Of a stretch of 64,000 nt of DNA, positions 59,225 through 64,000 are shown one piece after another (the first letter of the stretch is position 1; the number at the start of each line of letters is the position of its first letter). This stretch comes from Prochilodus magdalenae. Lineage: Eukaryota; Chordata; Actinopteri; Characiformes; Prochilodontidae. Location of the stretch: contig JAMWET010001668.1 of NCBI GenBank assembly GCA_024036415.1, positions 1-64,000 of the forward strand. Reading direction: 5' to 3'. A program made the position numbers and the translations under genes. Below the pieces are notes generated by a model, which was not told the origin of the DNA, did not search any database, and saw nothing but the letters and a program-made list of their open reading frames with translations.

Positions 59225-62200
59225 ATGAGTGATACTTGCGCCGCGGGGGTTACAGTGGCATCGTGGAATGTTAGAGGTATGGGACATCCAATTAAAAGGG
59301 GACGAGTATTTTCACACTTAAAATCTTTAAAAGCTGACATAATTTTCCTTCAAGAGACACACATTGGCCCTAACTGTCAGTCTAGGCTTAGAGCTAACTG
59401 GATATCCCAGGTGTTTCAAGCTTCTTTTTCGGCTAAAGCTAGGGGCGTTGCAATAATCTTTAAAAAGAGTGTTCCATTTCACCTTGAGAAGATGATTGCT
59501 GATCCACAGGGTCGATACATCATTGTTTCTGGGCAGATTAACTCCCTGCCTCTTACTCTGGTGAACATCTATGGTCCAAATTTTGATAGCCCAGACTTTT
59601 TTCGTAGAGTTTTTGATTCTGTCCCACATACTTCCTCTGATAACATTATACTGGGGGTGACTTTAATTGTTATTTAGATCCATACCTTGATAGACTTTCT
59701 ACCAAGGTGCCACCCACTATAACCTCAGTTCAGACTCTCAATAATTTAATCAAACTCGGGAACATGGTAGACATCTGGAGGCTGCATAACCCAACTGCTA
59801 AAGATTACTCATATTACTCACATGTACACAAATCTTATACACGAATTGACTATTTCCTTGTGTCATCTGAGTTAGTTCCCAGGGTGAAGAGTGTTAAATA
59901 TCATAATACTATAATATCTGACCATAGTCCTGTCACACTTCAGCTTAATAGCATCCTTCCCAAACAGGCATATGCTTGGCGATTTAACCCAAGTCTATTG
60001 TCAGATCCTGCATTTATTAATTATATGAATGCTAGACTGGTGGACTTTACGGAATTCAACGATACTGGAGATGTCTCTGATTCCACTCTCTGGGAGACTC
60101 TCAAAGTCGTCATCCGTGGTCATATTTTGTCCTTCGAATCTGCTAAGAAAAAAGAAAGGAATCGTAGGCTTGTTGAAATTGAGAATACTCTTACGTTACT
60201 GGAACAGGATTATCGGGCTTCTTTCTCTACTTCGGTTTATAATAAAATCTTACAGCTCAAATATGAATATAACTCTATCCTTAGTCAGAGAATTGATCAT
60301 CTTTTACTAAAACTTAGACAGCGTCAGTTTGAGCTTGGAGACAAGCCTGAACGGCTCTTAGCAAAACAGCTTAGGGGAATTCGTTCTAAACAAGCAATTT
60401 TTAGGATTAAGTCAAGATCTGGGAGAATAATCACAGATCATAAAGAGATTAATAACCGGTTTAGAGAGTTTTATTCAGATCTGTATTCTTCTAAATATTC
60501 GAGTACTGAATCTGATTTAGAGACTTTCTTTAATGATTTGGCTTTGCCAAGGCTTTCTGAAGCAGCTAAGATCGCATTGGACTCCCCAATATCTCAAACT
60601 GAGGTAGCTGAGGCAATCCAAAGCTTTAATAGTGGAAAAGCAGCTGGACCTGATGGTTTTGGTTGCGAATTCTATAAGTCTTTCTCTGCTAAACTTGGTC
60701 CATTTATATTAAGGATGCTCAATGACTCTATCAAAAATAAAAAACTCCCTGACTCTTTATACCAGGCAAATATTTGTCTTTTATTAAAAAGGGGGAAGGA
60801 GGAAACGGATCCCGCCTCATATAGACCTATCGCCTTGCTTAATACAGATCAAAAAATTCTGTCCAGGATACTGGCCTTCAGACTAGCTGAGTACATTACA
60901 GAAATTATTCATCCTGATCAAACTGGATTTATTCCGGGCAGATTTTCTTTTTGTAATGTGCGTTTGCTATTTAATGTTATGTCTGCAGTACACAAAAATG
61001 ATTCTGATGCCGCCATTGTCTCGCTTGATGCCCAGAAGGCTTTCGATCAAATTGAGTGGCCTTTTATGTTTTACACATTAAGTCAATTTGGGTTTGGGGA
61101 CTTTTTTATAGACTGTATCAAGATGCTTTACCTATACCCATCATCATCTATATTGACTAATGGAGATCGTTCTGGGCCATTTTTGCTTCAGCGTGGTGTT
61201 AGGCAGGGGGATCCTTTGTCACCTCTTCTTTTTAACATAGCTTTGGAACCTCTTGCCCTGGGAATTCGGAGACACCCTGATATTCATGGTGTTAAAATTG
61301 GACAGCTGGAAAGCCTTGTTAATCTATATGCAGATGATTTATTACTGTGTATTTCAAACCCTGTCACCTCTGTTCCTTGTCTTCTAAACTATATAAATTC
61401 CTTTGGTAGGCTATCTGGGTACACAATCAATTGGAACAAAAGTGAATTTATGCCACTTACCGAAAATTTAGATGCTAACTTTCTCAACACCTTGCCGTTT
61501 AAAGTAGTTAGGGAGCACTTTACTTATTTAGGCCTTCAGATCTCTAGAAATCCAAAATTGTTATTCAAGTTAAACTTCCAGCCTGCACTTGTGAAGCTTA
61601 AAGCTGACATTGAAAAATGGAAATTGCTTCCACTATCTATGGTTGGACGAATAAACGCAGTCAAGATGGTTACACTCCCAAGATTTCTGTATCTTTTTCA
61701 AAACCTCCCCATTTACTTGCCAAATTCATTTTTTAAGCAGCTGGACGCCATTATTCTTCCGTTTGTTTGGGCTTACAAGACGCCCCGTATTTCTAGAAAT
61801 CATTTACAAAAAACAACATCGGATGGTGGTTTTGGTTTGCCCATTTTTAAACACTATTATTGGGCAGCAAATGCCAGGGCTCTCTCTTTTTGGCAGTTGG
61901 GTTCACCAGAAGGTCTAGCAGCTGATTCCTCCCCATTGTGGATCAAATTTGAGGCTAAGTCAATCCCACAGTCCTCGTTACCGGTCCTGTTATTTTCCAA
62001 AGTTGTACCTAATAAAACTTTAATAGAGAACAATTTCATAATTAATAATTCACTTAGGATTTTGAATCAAATTAAATCTTTTACCAGAGCACCCAAATAC
62101 ATCAGTTCATACTCCAATTCTTCACAATCACCAATTTCTACCTTCGCAGTTGGATGGGACATTTTCTGTGTTAGAAAATTCAGGTTTGAGATCTATAGGG

Positions 62201-63016
62201 GATCTGTATATGAAAGGAAACTTTACTTCATTTAACCAGTTTAAAGAAAAGTTTCATCTTTCCTCTCGACACTTTTTCCGCTATTTACAACTTCGGCACT
62301 ATGTTAGAGAAAAGATTGCTAATTTTGAATTTAAACCAATTGATCATCCTATACATAGGTTTTTTTGTGTGGATCCCCGGTCTAGACACCTGGTCTCTCA
62401 ATTTATTTTGGTTTTGTCTTCAACTCCCGACTCCACTCGTTACAGAGAGGCCTGGGCCAGGGAAACTAACATGGAGATAACGGACGAAGTATGGAGGGAA
62501 AGCCTCAGAAGGATTTCACGTTGTTCTATTAACTCCCGGTACAGGTTGATCCAGTTTAAAGTATTACATAGGCTGCACTATTCAAGGGTAAAACTGCATA
62601 AGATTTTTGGTAATGTATCCCCACTTTGTGAGAGATGTAAAGTTGAGGAGGGTTCTCTGGCTCACATGTTTGTATTTTGTCCTGTTTTGCAATGTTTTTG
62701 GAACAGCGTATTTAATTGGCTCTCAAGAGCTCTTAATATACAGTTGAACTTTGACCCTATAACTGTAATTTGTGGATACTCTACGTCACTGGATCCTCTT
62801 CCATATCGTCTACAACAAGTGGTCATGGCCGGTATGGTTGTGGCAAAGAAGCTGATCCTTCTCGAATGGAAAATGCCTAACGCTCCATCTTTTAAACGCT
62901 GGCTGTCTGAGATGCTCATATTTGCTTCAGTGGAGCACTTACGCAGTCTTGGCCAGGGTGCACAAGATCTTAATAAAACCTGGAAACCTTTATTGGACTA
63001 CTTCAAGGGACAGTAA
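59225..63016 (+). pseudogene. L1 ORF2 (endonuclease-reverse transcriptase), two frameshifts
   Basis: The full product would be about 1,263 residues. The APE-type endonuclease shows 'WNVRGMG' (Asn15) and 'QETHIG' (Glu44), with 'SDHSPV' at about 59,915. Its 'GDFN' motif is split by a missing G in the run at 59,653-59,657. The reverse transcriptase shows 'SYRPIALLNTDQKILSR', 'SLDAQKAFDQIEW' (Asp at 61,027), 'GVRQGDPLSPLLFN' and 'YADDLLLC' (61,327). A second shift lies at about 62,130-62,160. The C-terminal frame then carries a Cys/His cluster ('CERCKVEEGSLAHMFVFC', 62,629-62,682). With the catalytic motifs otherwise intact, the copy is a recent casualty. Sequencing or assembly error could also explain single-base shifts. 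Confidence 0.93.
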
Positions 63017-63142
63017 TGTGAGTTTCTGTTTGTATGTTGTGTTGTGTCTTTGAATGTGTATGTGTGTTGTTGGGCTTGGGTATGGTTTTTGAACTGTTGT
63101 TTCTATGTTGATGCAAAATATAAAATGGAAAAATAAAATACT

Positions 63143-63159
63143 TAAAAAAAAAAAAAAAA
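63143..63159 (+). other. L1 poly(A) tail
   Basis: An A run after 'aaataaaatactt' marks the 3' end of the inserted RNA copy. It merges into the right target duplication. Confidence 0.9.
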
Positions 63160-63172
63160 GACAAAGGAGGTC
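63157..63172 (+). repeat. L1 target-site duplication, right copy
   Basis: 'aaagacaaaggaggtc', identical to 57,730-57,745. After it the host repeat resumes with 'agaaccagag'. Confidence 0.93.
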
Positions 63173-63434
63173 AGAACCAGAGATACAAGCAAAAGGAAAG
63201 AGAGAAACACCTAGAGTTGCAAACAGGGGTTTGGCAAACCTTCCCAATTTGTATGTGTGTGCCAGGGGTTTATAAGCAGACTGGGTGATGAGCGGCAGGT
63301 GGAACCAGTCACTACACAGGTGAGCTAGACCATGAGCGATTGGTTCACTGGGGACATGGTAGTGTGACATCATCAGATAGTGCACTCTGGGAAATGGAGT
63401 CTGGGTGGTGTCAGGGAGACCCGGAGGCATGACA

Positions 63435-63978
63435 CAGGGTGATCTGATGTAGACTACCAGTGATTGTTTTAGATACAGCCATTCACACAGAATTACTATT
63501 CCTGCAGGATGATCAGTCAGTATCAAGCAGGTGACTATATGTGCTTGCTCATTATTCCACTGCTGGAAAGACTTTCCACAAGACTATGGAGTATGTATGA
63601 GGAAATGCAGGTCCATTCAGTCAAAAGAGATTTTGTGATGTCAGACCCTGATGGTAGACAAGGCCTGTCTCACAGTCATTGTTCCAGTTCATCCCAAATG
63701 TGGTCAGTGGGGTTGAGGACAGGCCACTGAGTCTCCACATTAACTCATTAGCAACATATACAGTGTTTTAATAAAATGAAAATACTAATGTTATTATTAG
63801 ATTTATCTTGGACTGTGTTGTTTGACTGTTGTCTCTCGAGCTTGAGTATATGAGGTTAAATGCTTTTAAATGACCTGTTTTCTTTCAACTTATTCAATAA
63901 AATTTGAAGTAACTATTCTAGTAAAATTGTGATTACAGACAAAAGGTGTAAAATGGCAAAATTCTAGTTGTTTCATCT
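63435..63978. other. No recognised gene
   Basis: No LRR exon or repeat recognised. The next 5' exon of the LRR gene, if it exists, is probably beyond the window. Confidence 0.45.
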
Positions 63979-64000
63979 GTGTGTGTGTGTGTGTGTGTGT
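63979..64000 (+). repeat. (GT)n microsatellite at window edge
   Basis: An uninterrupted GT run continues to the last base. Confidence 0.95.

Larger units (their letters stand above)
57746..63156 (+). mobile_element. Full-length L1/Tx1-like LINE
   Basis: The element starts with a G-rich 5' end ('gggggcgctagagagcacc') and has a 5'UTR of about 150 bp. ORF1 (57,897-58,760), a 464-bp inter-ORF region, ORF2 (59,225-63,016) and a short 3'UTR follow. It ends in A-rich 'aaataaaatac' and a run of A's at 63,143-63,159. A 13-16-bp target duplication shows target-primed reverse transcription. The complete 5' end makes it an unusual, non-truncated copy. ORF1 is intact while ORF2 has two frameshifts. Confidence 0.95.
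57480..63434 (-). mobile_element. LTR-like repeat interrupted by the L1 insertion
   Basis: The two flanks of the L1 (57,480-57,745 and 63,173-63,434) join into one sequence. On the minus strand it starts 'tgtcatgcctccgggtctcc' and 'actccatttcccagagtgca', in the style of fish Gypsy LTRs. It continues as a T/G-rich body to about 57,480. The left boundary and target duplication are not resolved. Confidence 0.5.

Overview
The window looks like vertebrate, almost certainly teleost, nuclear DNA. It is AT-rich, has no operon-like packing, and is full of fish-type repeats: Tc1/mariner elements, tRNA-derived SINEs, LINE fragments, foldback elements, LTR-like segments, and long (TA)n, (CA)n and (ATT)n tracts. 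The repeat types recall ostariophysan, perhaps characiform, genomes. That placement is inference from remembered repeat families, not from a search.

Positions 1-32,400 are mostly intergenic or intronic. They hold an internally deleted Tc1 element at the left edge, three remnants of a second Tc1-like family, and nested SINEs with recognisable empty sites. There are two copies of one MITE (5.93 kb, 30.59 kb), a second MITE inside a LINE tail (9.2-10.0 kb), a 136-bp minisatellite (13.4-14.2 kb) and a 46-bp minisatellite with higher-order structure (17.4-18.7 kb). Also present are a nearly complete Tc1 transposon with TA target duplication (18,879-20,498) and a LINE reverse-transcriptase remnant on the minus strand (25.1 kb). 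I see no certain protein-coding host gene here; one two-exon candidate (20.58-22.53 kb) is noted at low confidence.

Positions 32,400-46,340 are a direct segmental duplication of about 5 kb (32,393-38,153 and 41,573-46,341). The copies are separated by an array of about 0.6-0.7-kb units, each carrying a (TA)n tract and, five times, the same 14-bp CTCF-like core. The duplicated segment contains an AT-rich minisatellite that differs in length by about 0.9 kb between copies.

Positions 46,459-56,618 on the minus strand carry the one convincing host gene. Nine exons are all open, all bounded by GT/AG, and all symmetric phase 2, so they splice into one continuous 946-codon frame. The 5' three exons (about 143 codons each) are tandem duplicates of one another together with flanking intron. 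The 3' six encode diverged leucine-rich-repeat modules. Both ends of the gene lie outside what can be recognised here. The introns contain a foldback element, a solo-LTR candidate, other interspersed repeats and a (TG)n tract placed directly at a splice acceptor.

Positions 57,480-63,440 are a nested insertion: an LTR-like repeat (minus orientation) interrupted by a full-length L1/Tx1-like LINE. The LINE has a 5'UTR, ORF1, ORF2, a poly(A) tail and a 13-16-bp target-site duplication. Its ORF1 is intact; ORF2 carries two frameshifts, so the copy is probably dead but young. I found no CRISPR arrays, rRNA, functional tRNA genes or bacterial-type features.
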